DNA of 10,213 nucleotides from an uncultured Acidobacteriota bacterium (GTDB lineage Bacteria; Acidobacteriota; Blastocatellia; Pyrinomonadales; Pyrinomonadaceae): assembly GCA_902826385.1 (NCBI GenBank), contig CADEEU010000101.1:1-10213 (forward strand). Direction: 5' to 3'. The notes below the pieces were generated by a model. The model worked only from the letters and a program-made list of their open reading frames with translations, ran no database searches and was not told the DNA's origin. A program made the position numbers and the translations under genes. The stretch's first letter is position 1. Each line of letters begins with the position of its first letter. Below, in pieces: positions 1 through 6,251 of the stretch.

Positions 1-1
1 A

Positions 2-832
2 GAGGCTGGAACGCGGATCGCATTCGCAACCAAGGAAACGCTTGTAATGGCTGGCGAATTAATGACCGCCGCCGCCGAAAAATCGGGTGCCGAGATACTG
101 CCGGTCGACAGCGAACACAACGCAATTCATCAATGCCTACGCGGCGAGCGAAAACATGAGGTGAAACGCCTGATACTCACCGCATCCGGCGGCCCGTTCA
201 GAACGAAAACAAGAGAAGAGATCGAGAAAGCAACTATCAAAGAAGCCCTTAACCACCCAAACTGGAAGATGGGCGACAAGATCACCATCGACTCGGCCAC
301 GCTGATGAACAAGGGCCTTGAAGTGATCGAAGCTCGCTGGCTTTTCGGCTTTGACGCCGACCAGATCTCAGTCGTCGTCCATCCACAATCCGTCGTGCAT
401 TCAATGGTCGAGATGATAGACGGCTCCATCATCGCCCAAATGGGCGTAACCGACATGCGGCACGCCATTCAGTACGCATTGACCTACCCCGAACGAAAAC
501 AAAACTGCGTCGAACCGCTCGGCCTCAAAGCAATGAGCCAATTGACGTTCGAGGAACCCGATATTGATCGCTTTCCCTGCCTTGAACTGGCATACCGATC
601 GCTGATCTCGGGTGGAACGACGACGGCCGTGCTCAACGCCGCAAATGAAGTTGCTGTTCAGGCTTTTCTAGACGAGAAGATAGGCTTGCGGCAGATCGCT
701 TCGCTGAATGAGGCCGTGATGGACGAACACGAAAGCCAACATGCACCGACCATTGAAAATGTGCTCGCGGCCGATGAATGGGCCAGAGTACGCGCTATAA
801 TGATGCTTGGCAGAACCGCCGCGGCGATTTAA
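2..832 (+). CDS. dxr: 1-deoxy-D-xylulose 5-phosphate reductoisomerase, 5'-truncated by window edge
   Basis: Dxr (IspC) is the cytoplasmic enzyme that converts 1-deoxy-D-xylulose 5-phosphate to 2-C-methyl-D-erythritol 4-phosphate with NADPH and a divalent metal, the first committed step of the MEP isoprenoid pathway. The reading frame is open from base 2, upstream of the first ATG at 47, and that upstream part already encodes family sequence (IAFATKETLVMAGELM, with the conserved Lys). The gene therefore starts outside the window. About 276 residues remain, so roughly the first 115 of about 390 are missing. Visible motifs in order are VDSEHNAI (metal-binding Asp and Glu), LTASGGPFR (substrate-loop Ser), HPNWKMG (active-site His and Trp), and TLMNKGLEVIEA (Asn, Lys and Glu of the metal/substrate site). 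The C-terminal helical domain follows, with GTTTAVLNAANEVAV. It ends in TAA at 830-832, 63 nt before rseP. Identity is near certain; the N-terminal NADPH domain cannot be checked here. Confidence 0.97.
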   Translation, partial: EAGTRIAFATKETLVMAGELMTAAAEKSGAEILPVDSEHNAIHQCLRGERKHEVKRLILTASGGPFRTKTREEIEKATIKEALNHPNWKMGDKITIDSATLMNKGLEVIEARWLFGFDADQISVVVHPQSVVHSMVEMIDGSIIAQMGVTDMRHAIQYALTYPERKQNCVEPLGLKAMSQLTFEEPDIDRFPCLELAYRSLISGGTTTAVLNAANEVAVQAFLDEKIGLRQIASLNEAVMDEHESQHAPTIENVLAADEWARVRAIMMLGRTAAAI

Positions 833-895
833 TTGCAACTTACCTTTCGCCAGCCGGTTCTAATAGGCGGTGTGTTGATTATTTTTTAGCAAGTT

Positions 896-2260
896 ATGCC
901 GGAAATTTTAATAGTAATTTTAGCCGTAGTTTTCGTACTTGGGATCGCGATAAACATTCACGAGTTTGGCCATTTTGCGGTGGCAAAACTGTTCGGGATG
1001 CGGGTCGAGGCGTATTCGTTTTTTGGGCTTGGGCCGCGAATTTGGGGTTTTAAGGTCGGGCATACTGATTATCGAATCTCGGCGATCCCGCTAGGGGCCT
1101 ATGTGAAGCTTTACGGCGACGAGGTCACGGCGCCGCTTGAAGGCGGAGCGTCTGAAGGCGAAAAGGTTCCCGATTCGGAGCTTTACGAACTGCGGCCGCG
1201 GTGGCAGAAGTTCCTCGTCATGCTCGGCGGGCCGTTTATGAATATCGTGCTGGCGCTGGCGATTCCTTTCGGCGCGGCGATGATTTACGGCGTGCCCTCG
1301 ATGCCGGCTCCGGTCGTAGGCGTGGTTGACGCAGGCGGTGCGGCAGAAACAGCGGGTATTAAGCCAGGCGACCGCATCGTGTCTTTCAACGGAATCGAGA
1401 ACCCGACTTGGGAAGCGATTCGTGACGAAGCATTGATCTCGCCGGAAAAAAACATCGCAGCGGTCGTTGACCGCGGCGGACAGAGGGTTCCGCTTAACGT
1501 GACTCCGGTCAAAAAGATGATGGACGGCAACGGCGTCGGCGAGATCGGGCTGCTGCCGGATGTCGGCGTCGAACCGGTCGAGGTCGGTAGTGTCATCCCG
1601 GATACGCCGGCTGCGGCAGCCGGGCTGCAAGCCAACGACCGATTGATCGCGTTCAACGGCAACACGATACGTAACAGCCAGGACTTCAGTAGCCGCATTA
1701 AGGAGAACAAGGACGCTCCGATCAAATTGACAGTCGAACGGAACGGCCAACAGCTTGAGATAAACACCGCTCCAAAGCTGCAGGAGGACGGCGCTTACCT
1801 GGTCGGCATCAAATACGCCGCCGCCAGTATAACGACACGTGTTCCGGTCGGCATCGGCGGAGCCGTCTCGTACGCGCTTGATTCGAACCTGCGAATTCTC
1901 CGCCTGACCGGCAAGGTATTCGGCCAGCTTTTTGCCGGTGAACGATCAGTGAAAGACGCAGGACTGTCGGGCCCTGTGGGAATTGTGCAGATAATTTCTA
2001 AGGTGGTTACAGAGTTAGGCTTTGCCGGATTGTTCGGCATTCTCGCCGTCATTAGCCTGAACCTGGGCGTGTTCAACCTGCTTCCGATACCGCTGCTCGA
2101 CGGTGGGCAGATAATGGTGCTAGGCATCGAAAAAGTAATGTCGTGGTTCGGCAAGACGCTTTCGATTGCGATTAAAGAGAAAATACAGCTTGCCGGATTG
2201 GCGGTCATACTGCTGCTGATGGTGTTCACGCTGTTTTTGGATATTTCGAAGTTTTTCTAA
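896..2260 (+). CDS. rseP: RIP metalloprotease RseP (site-2 protease, M50)
   Basis: This is an intramembrane zinc metalloprotease of the site-2 protease family. In other bacteria it performs the second cut of an anti-sigma factor, releasing an ECF sigma factor, and also clears remnant signal peptides. The product is 454 residues, the normal length. Residues 1-20 form the first membrane helix, leading into HEFGH (22-26), the HExxH zinc site. A second helix lies at about 106-132. Two PDZ domains follow: about 140-205, containing AGIKPGDRIVSFNG, and about 226-292, containing AGLQANDRLIAFNG. The C-terminal membrane part carries NLLPIPLLDGGQ, whose Asp402 is the third zinc ligand, and a last helix at about 430-450. 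The ATG start is chosen because it places the first helix correctly; no Shine-Dalgarno sequence is seen before it. It sits between dxr and ispG on the same strand and is likely cotranscribed with them. No anti-sigma or sigma factor gene is visible here. Confidence 0.97.
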   Translation: MPEILIVILAVVFVLGIAINIHEFGHFAVAKLFGMRVEAYSFFGLGPRIWGFKVGHTDYRISAIPLGAYVKLYGDEVTAPLEGGASEGEKVPDSELYELRPRWQKFLVMLGGPFMNIVLALAIPFGAAMIYGVPSMPAPVVGVVDAGGAAETAGIKPGDRIVSFNGIENPTWEAIRDEALISPEKNIAAVVDRGGQRVPLNVTPVKKMMDGNGVGEIGLLPDVGVEPVEVGSVIPDTPAAAAGLQANDRLIAFNGNTIRNSQDFSSRIKENKDAPIKLTVERNGQQLEINTAPKLQEDGAYLVGIKYAAASITTRVPVGIGGAVSYALDSNLRILRLTGKVFGQLFAGERSVKDAGLSGPVGIVQIISKVVTELGFAGLFGILAVISLNLGVFNLLPIPLLDGGQIMVLGIEKVMSWFGKTLSIAIKEKIQLAGLAVILLLMVFTLFLDISKFF

Positions 2261-2268
2261 GAAGGTTA

Positions 2269-2338
2269 ACACAGAGGGCTCAGAGGACGCCGAGGTTGAG
2301 CAGAAAGTAAATCTCCGTGCTCTCTGTGTCCTTGGTGT
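2269..2338. repeat. Imperfect inverted repeat between rseP and ispG (CACAGAGG type)
   Basis: Arms 2269-2294 and 2313-2338 (26 nt each) match in inverted orientation at 18 of 26 positions by hand alignment, around an 18-nt loop. The left arm is made of similar 9-nt units, CACAGAGGG, CTCAGAGGA and CGCCGAGGT. The element fills nearly the whole 90-nt spacer, so it would lie in the leader of ispG if the two genes are cotranscribed. It resembles degenerate REP-like palindromes; no mobile gene is attached. A role as a terminator, mRNA stabiliser or mobile microrepeat is inference. Confidence 0.65.
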
Positions 2339-2350
2339 CAAAAATCCTGT

Positions 2351-3460
2351 ATGAAGCGAGCTTCAAAAGCGGTGATGGTCCGAGACGTGCAGATTGGCGG
2401 CGGAGCGCCGGTCGCGGTGCAATCGATGACCAAAACGGACACGACCGACGTCGACGGAACGCTGCGGCAGATCGATGAGATGGTCGAAGCAGGATGTGAG
2501 ATCGTCCGCATCGCCGTGCCTGATGACGACGCGGCCGCCGCGATGTACGAAATTCGCAAACGGACGACTGTGCCGATCGTCGCGGACATCCATTTCCATT
2601 ACAAACTCGCTCTGAAAGCGTTGGACGCAGGCATCGACAAACTGCGAATTAATCCAGGCAATATTGGTTCGATCGACCGCGTTCGCGAGGTCGTCCGTGC
2701 GGCCGAAGCTCAAAAAGTACCGATCCGCATCGGCGTCAACGGAGGTTCGCTCGAAAAAGACCTGCTGAAAAAATACGGCTCGGCCACGCCCGAAGCGATG
2801 GTCGAAAGCGGCATGCGTCACGTCCGCATTCTCGAAGACCTCGGCTTTTCCAACACGATAATTTCGTTGAAGGCTTCGGACGTGAACCGCATGGTCGAGG
2901 CCTATCGGCTAATGGCAAAACAGGTCGATTACCCGCTGCACCTCGGCGTGACCGAAGCGGGAACGCCGTTCGGCGGCACGATCAAATCTGCTATCGGTTT
3001 GGGAATTTTGCTGCACGAAGGCATCGGCGATACGATCCGCGTCAGCTTAGCTGCCGAGCCTCATGAAGAGGTTCGCGTCGGGTGGGAGATTCTAAAATCG
3101 CTCGAATTGAGAAAGCGCGGCGTGACGGTCGTGGCGTGTCCGACTTGCGGCCGGCTCGACATCGACAACTTCGTAGAAATAGTGACGGAGGTCGAACGCC
3201 GCCTCGCCCACGTCGAGGAACCGCTGCATCTTTCAATAATGGGCTGCGCGGTGAACGGTCCCGGCGAAGCCCACGACTCGCAGCTCGGCATTACCTTCGG
3301 CCGTAATGTCGGCATGATCTTCAAAGACGGCGTCCCAATGCGCCGCGTCGCCGGCGAGAATATCGTCGAAGAATTCGTTAAGGAAGTTGAGATTCTAAGG
3401 AAAGAAGGCTCGGCGGCGAAGTCCCTCGCGAACGAAAAGCCGCTGGTTCAGATCACTTAA
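2351..3460 (+). CDS. ispG: 4-hydroxy-3-methylbut-2-en-1-yl diphosphate synthase
   Basis: IspG (GcpE) is the cytoplasmic [4Fe-4S] enzyme that reductively converts 2-C-methyl-D-erythritol 2,4-cyclodiphosphate to HMBPP, the penultimate MEP-pathway step, using reduced ferredoxin or flavodoxin. At 369 residues it matches the short two-domain bacterial form. The N-terminal TIM barrel (about 1-250) opens with IGGGAPVAVQSMTKTDT and holds RINPGNIG (99-106) and ITEAGT-like GVTEAGTPFGG (199-209). The C-terminal cluster domain has CPTC (Cys263, Cys266) and MGCAVNGPGE (Cys299, Glu306), which are the four expected ligands of the cluster. The ATG at 2351 gives the usual N-terminus; no Shine-Dalgarno site precedes it, and the leader is taken up by an inverted repeat. 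It follows rseP by 90 nt and is convergent with the DUF2752 gene. Identification is secure; the preferred electron donor cannot be read from the sequence. Confidence 0.97.
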   Translation: MKRASKAVMVRDVQIGGGAPVAVQSMTKTDTTDVDGTLRQIDEMVEAGCEIVRIAVPDDDAAAAMYEIRKRTTVPIVADIHFHYKLALKALDAGIDKLRINPGNIGSIDRVREVVRAAEAQKVPIRIGVNGGSLEKDLLKKYGSATPEAMVESGMRHVRILEDLGFSNTIISLKASDVNRMVEAYRLMAKQVDYPLHLGVTEAGTPFGGTIKSAIGLGILLHEGIGDTIRVSLAAEPHEEVRVGWEILKSLELRKRGVTVVACPTCGRLDIDNFVEIVTEVERRLAHVEEPLHLSIMGCAVNGPGEAHDSQLGITFGRNVGMIFKDGVPMRRVAGENIVEEFVKEVEILRKEGSAAKSLANEKPLVQIT

Positions 3461-3470
3461 AGAAACTTGC

Positions 3471-3546
3471 CCGCGAAATACGCGAAACATACGAAAAAAA
3501 GACCGTTCCTGATATCCTCTTTTCGTGTATTTTGCGTATTTCGCGG
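3471..3546. repeat. Long inverted repeat between convergent ispG and DUF2752 gene (CGCGAAATA type)
   Basis: The left arm 3471-3502 and right arm 3518-3546 are inverted copies: both begin CCGCGAAATACGC when read inward from either end, and both end in ACGAAAA followed by AGA. The left arm carries about three extra A residues. The loop is 15 nt. Within each arm 9-nt units recur (CGCGAAATA, CGCGAAACA; CGCGAAATA, CGCAAAATA, CACGAAAAG). The element lies between the stop codons of two converging genes, so a bidirectional transcription terminator is a reasonable but unproven role. Confidence 0.75.
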
Positions 3547-3557
3547 CCAAAAATTCT

Positions 3558-4016
3558 TTACGGATAAAGAAACGTAAACGGATAAAACGGCAGATTCCGC
3601 AAAACGCCGAAGGTCAACAGCAGCACAAGTGTCCCAACCAGAAAATTCGGCGACGACGAGAGTTTCATCAACCCGCGTCCCCTTAACACTATCGAAACCA
3701 GCGTCACCAAAACAAATCCAAACACCAAAACGAACACCGGAATCAAGGCGTTATAATCCAACGCCGTCGCAAGGTCGCCGTGAAACAAAGCATGAAACCC
3801 ACGCGTCAAACCACAACTCGGACAAGCAAAACCGGTTATCGACAATAGCGGGCACACCGGAAAGAAATTCGACTTAGTGGGGTCGAAATACCAAACCACA
3901 CCACTTCCCGCCGTCAATCCGGCCAGCCCTGCCGCAGCGAGGACACGGCCGGACGCGGACATTGGCTCATTTCGGTTGATTGCTGCTTCCATAATCGCGA
4001 TCAAACCCACGATCAT
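3558..4016 (-). CDS. DUF2752 family membrane protein
   Basis: This is a small membrane protein of the DUF2752 family, whose function is not established. The family signature is clear: CPLLSITGFACPSCGLTRGF (residues 55-74, with Cys55, Cys65 and Cys68), then HALFHGD (75-81). The usual NP before the next helix is NA (89-90) here. Hydrophobic segments at about 25-43, 91-111 and 125-143 suggest three membrane helices, with the cysteine motif between the first and second. The cysteine pair could bind metal or form disulfides, but nothing in the window decides this. The start is uncertain: ATG at 4016 (152 residues), or internal ATGs at residue 9 or residue 19 (3962); none has a good Shine-Dalgarno site. 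The gene begins only 3 nt after the TonB-domain gene ends, which points to cotranscription and perhaps coupled translation. Confidence 0.85.
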   Translation of the reverse strand: MIVGLIAIMEAAINRNEPMSASGRVLAAAGLAGLTAGSGVVWYFDPTKSNFFPVCPLLSITGFACPSCGLTRGFHALFHGDLATALDYNALIPVFVLVFGFVLVTLVSIVLRGRGLMKLSSSPNFLVGTLVLLLTFGVLRNLPFYPFTFLYP

Positions 4017-4019
4017 CGA

Positions 4020-4985
4020 CTACGGGCGGATATTCTTCAAGTTCTGAGCCGTCACAACGAGCATCTGGCGGGCCTCCGGGCTTCCGTCGTGCGTTTTAGC
4101 AAGTTCGACAAGCTTGGTCAAAGCCATTATCCCGTTCTGATTGGTCCCGGCTGGGGCAGTCCCGACAAACTGTTCGATTTCGGCGATGTTAAAGCTCGTC
4201 TTGTTGCTATCGGCAATCTCGGCAGCAAAATTCCCTAGCGTAGTACCGACACGGAAATGCCATTCGTTTTTCGGATTGCCGGCAAGCTTAGATCGCATAG
4301 TGATCTGAAGACGCCGCAGCGATTCGATTGACGCGACCGTGAGTTTTCCGGGTTTATACGGCGAGGCAGAGACTGAATAGTTTACGTCGCCTTTTACAGT
4401 ATAGACGTTAGGATTCGTGGCTTTCTGAACATCAACGGCGGTCGTTGCGACTGGTTTCTCAAACTCAATTGTTTCAAGGGCTTCTCGTTCTTCGCTCCAG
4501 TCTTCCGGCAGGCGTGCCGCCAGCGACCTCGGCATCACATACGCCGTAAACGAACCGCTGCGTTCCGCGAAGGCTAACTCATAACCGATGCCGCCCGTGG
4601 TGATAGTTCCTACGAAATTGTACGTGATCACCCCCGAAACCTTTACCGGCTCGCCCTGCAGCAATGTAGGCGAAAATCGGGCACCTCGTGCAGCATCCGT
4701 CGCGGCGGCACGAAGGAGCGGATGTCCCGAAACCGCCGAGGCCGAGATCACCGTGCCCCGTTCATCGATCAATACCTGGACGCTGACGGCTCCTTCCGCG
4801 TTAACAGCTCTTGCGGCCGGCGGATAAGTCGGCTTCGGCAAACTTGTCGCCTTGCCGTTCAGCACTCCGCCCGAAATTGTCGAAGGAAGCTTAGCCGGAG
4901 GCGGAGGCGCCGGTGGAACGTTTTGTCCAAAAACGAAACTGGTGAAAGAAAGCACAGCGATCAATAGAAAACCTTGACGTTTCAT
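4020..4985 (-). CDS. Secreted protein with TonB C-terminal-type domain and unassigned C-terminal region
   Basis: The protein has 321 residues from the ATG at 4985. That start is chosen over the longer open frame (up to 5105) because AAGGAG (4995-5000) lies 9 nt upstream and because it gives a clean signal peptide, MKRQGFLLIAVLSFTSFVFG, with cleavage near residue 20. A short proline-rich stretch follows (VPPAPPPPAKLP, about 22-33). A TonB-C-like domain covers about 41-124 (PKPTYPPAARAVNAEGAV, then VQVLIDERGTV, SGHPLLRAAATDAARGARF and VSGVITYNF). Residues 125-321 match nothing I recognise and appear soluble, with mixed strand and helix. In classical TonB the domain is C-terminal and anchored by an N-terminal membrane helix. 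Here it sits just after a signal peptide, so the protein is probably periplasmic or surface-exposed and may not energise transport. Automated annotation would likely say 'energy transducer TonB'. It precedes the DUF2752 gene by 3 nt and has its own likely ECF-type promoter. Confidence 0.85.
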   Translation of the reverse strand: MKRQGFLLIAVLSFTSFVFGQNVPPAPPPPAKLPSTISGGVLNGKATSLPKPTYPPAARAVNAEGAVSVQVLIDERGTVISASAVSGHPLLRAAATDAARGARFSPTLLQGEPVKVSGVITYNFVGTITTGGIGYELAFAERSGSFTAYVMPRSLAARLPEDWSEEREALETIEFEKPVATTAVDVQKATNPNVYTVKGDVNYSVSASPYKPGKLTVASIESLRRLQITMRSKLAGNPKNEWHFRVGTTLGNFAAEIADSNKTSFNIAEIEQFVGTAPAGTNQNGIMALTKLVELAKTHDGSPEARQMLVVTAQNLKNIRP

Positions 4986-4994
4986 CCTCTGATT

Positions 4995-5000
4995 CTCCTT
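4995..5000 (-). promoter_or_regulatory. Strong ribosome binding site of the TonB-domain gene
   Basis: AAGGAG on the minus strand ends 9 nt before the ATG at 4985. It is the only canonical Shine-Dalgarno site at a good distance in this window. It settles the start of the TonB-domain protein against the 40-residue longer alternative. Confidence 0.75.
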
Positions 5001-5032
5001 ATTTTGAAATGATAGCAGAATTTGCCGAGCGT

Positions 5033-5060
5033 TTAGACACTTTTCGGCGGGAAAAGTTCC
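5033..5060 (-). promoter_or_regulatory. Putative ECF-sigma (RpoE-like) promoter of the TonB-domain gene
   Basis: On the minus strand GGAACTT (5054-5060, a -35 like that of E. coli sigmaE) is followed after 15 nt by GTCTAA (5033-5038, -10). Transcription would begin near 5026, giving a leader of about 40 nt that contains the Shine-Dalgarno site. Both boxes agree with the published sigmaE/ECF type of promoter (GGAACTT with a TCTAA/TCAAA-like -10). The match is by eye; a sigma70 alternative around TATCAT (5009-5014) lacks a good -35. Confidence 0.45.
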
Positions 5061-5072
5061 ATAAAAATGCAT

Positions 5073-5138
5073 AAGCCCAAGCGTGAGCGAGGGCGTAACA
5101 CTCAACGCTCGATTACGCCCTTCCTAACGGTCGGGCTT
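5073..5138. repeat. 26-nt inverted repeat upstream of the TonB-domain gene (AAGCCC...GGGCGTAA type)
   Basis: The left arm 5073-5098 and the right arm 5113-5138 (reverse complement) agree at 21 of 26 positions. Both begin AAGCCC and end AGGGCGTAA, and both have CGT followed shortly by AG in the middle. The loop is 14 nt. The innermost 9 bp (5090-5098 with 5113-5121) pair perfectly. It lies between the holB stop and the promoter of the TonB-domain gene, where it could fold as a hairpin and terminate or stabilise the holB transcript. It has the build of a REP-like palindromic repeat; I recall similar sequences between genes in environmental genomes, but this is memory, not a search. Confidence 0.75.
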
Positions 5139-5146
5139 CCGCATGT

Positions 5147-6181
5147 TTAGGCGGCCATTTTCATAAACAGCGCGTCGGTTGCCATTTTTCGGTTGATGTT
5201 TACCAGCAGATTTTCGCGCAGTGTTTGGATAGCGGTGAGCCATTCCGGCAGGTTTTTCGAGTTCGCGTTTTTGGCGAGCGAGGTGAGTTTTTCCGGGATG
5301 TCCGTATTTACTACATCGGAACTCGCCTGGCCGATGCCAATCGACCAAACATCGTGGATAAGCGATTCGAGTATGCCGAGATTGTCCTCAAACGAATCTT
5401 TGTTTTTCGCGTCGTTTAGTTCTTCGGTAGTCCGGAGCAGCAAGACGCGGTCGCCGGTGTCGATCGCGCTGGTCAGAGCGGCCAGCAGTCTGTCACGCCG
5501 CCCGCGGAATTCAGGTAAGTCCAGCGCAACCGCATGGCCGATGCTGCCGTTTGCCAGCCGGGCGGCGAGCTCCGACTCGGGCTTCGGCAATCCGCGCGTT
5601 TCGATCAGATAGCGCTCCGTTTCCTCCACCGAAACGGGAGCAAACCTCAATACCTGACAACGTGATCGAATCGTGGGCAGCAGACTGTCCGGCCGCGAAG
5701 TGATAAGAAAAATATGGGTTGTCGCAGCCGGTTCTTCAAGAGTTTTCAACAAGGCGTTTGACGCGGCATCGTTCATTTTGTCGGCGTCATCGACGATAAA
5801 AACGCGGGCCGCGGCCTCATATGGACGAAAATGTGCTTCGCGTTCAAGATCGCGGATCGCATCGACAAAGATGCTGCGATTGTAGGCAGCGACCGTTGCA
5901 ACATCGGGATGATTGCTGAAAATAACCTTCTTAAAGTCGTCCCTCGCGTCGGCCCGCGGAAACTCGAACTCACCGGCACGCACACACGCCGGGCATTCAC
6001 CGCACGGCAGGCCGTTTTCGCTGACGCGGCAGACCAATGAGCGGGCAATCTCGATAGCGAACAACCGCTTGCCGACACCTTCCGGCCCCGCAAAAAGCAT
6101 CGCGTTCGGCAGCCTGCCTGATGTTCGCAAGCGGACCAAAGTCGCTTTCAATTGTTCATTTCCGACGATGTTGTCGAACAT
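5147..6181 (-). CDS. holB: DNA polymerase III subunit delta' (clamp-loader AAA+ protein)
   Basis: Delta' is a subunit of the clamp loader that opens and places the sliding clamp (DnaN) on primed DNA. The protein has 344 residues, typical of the subunit. In order: an N-terminal FDNIVGNEQLKATL box (2-15), a P-loop GPEGVGKR (32-39), a four-cysteine zinc module (Cys51, Cys60, Cys63, Cys66), a Walker B-like VFIVDDAD (127-134), LLKTLEEPA (144-152), and the SRC motif TIRSRCQ (170-176), whose Arg acts in trans on the neighbouring ATPase subunit. The usual Ser/Thr after the P-loop Lys is Arg39, which fits a subunit that need not hydrolyse ATP. The C-terminal helical collar domain follows (about 215-344). 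The short interrupted zinc module and the missing Ser/Thr favour delta' over DnaX. The ATG at 6181 is preceded by AAAGG only 3 nt away, so ribosome binding is poorly defined. It follows tmk by 41 nt; tmk-holB is a common bacterial pair. Confidence 0.93.
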   Translation of the reverse strand: MFDNIVGNEQLKATLVRLRTSGRLPNAMLFAGPEGVGKRLFAIEIARSLVCRVSENGLPCGECPACVRAGEFEFPRADARDDFKKVIFSNHPDVATVAAYNRSIFVDAIRDLEREAHFRPYEAAARVFIVDDADKMNDAASNALLKTLEEPAATTHIFLITSRPDSLLPTIRSRCQVLRFAPVSVEETERYLIETRGLPKPESELAARLANGSIGHAVALDLPEFRGRRDRLLAALTSAIDTGDRVLLLRTTEELNDAKNKDSFEDNLGILESLIHDVWSIGIGQASSDVVNTDIPEKLTSLAKNANSKNLPEWLTAIQTLRENLLVNINRKMATDALFMKMAA

Positions 6182-6195
6182 AAACCTTTAGAACA

Positions 6196-6251
6196 AACCA
6201 CGAAAAACTAAAGCAATCTACTTTATTGAGTTTTCGTGTGATTTAGTGGTT
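6196..6251. repeat. Inverted repeat at the tmk/holB junction (ACCACGAAA type), overlapping the tmk 3' end
   Basis: The left arm is 6196-6213 and the right arm 6221-6251, around a short loop. Paired blocks are AACCAC with GTGGTT at the outside, CGAAAAACT with AGTTTTCG (one A/T fewer) in the middle, and AAAG with CTTT at the tip. The right arm is longer by an unpaired block of about 7 nt near 6240-6246. Like other elements here it shows loose 9-nt units (CCACTAAAT, CACACGAAA on the minus strand). The right arm contains the tmk stop codon and its last codons. Confidence 0.6.

Noticed and set aside
1091..1767. Long antisense open frames opposite rseP (219 and 160 codons)
   Set aside because: They overlap the well-supported rseP throughout, resemble no known family, and their composition is what the reverse of a GC-biased gene gives.
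4986..5105. 40-residue N-terminal extension of the TonB-domain protein
   Set aside because: It lies upstream of the AAGGAG site and across the putative promoter, and would bury the signal peptide.
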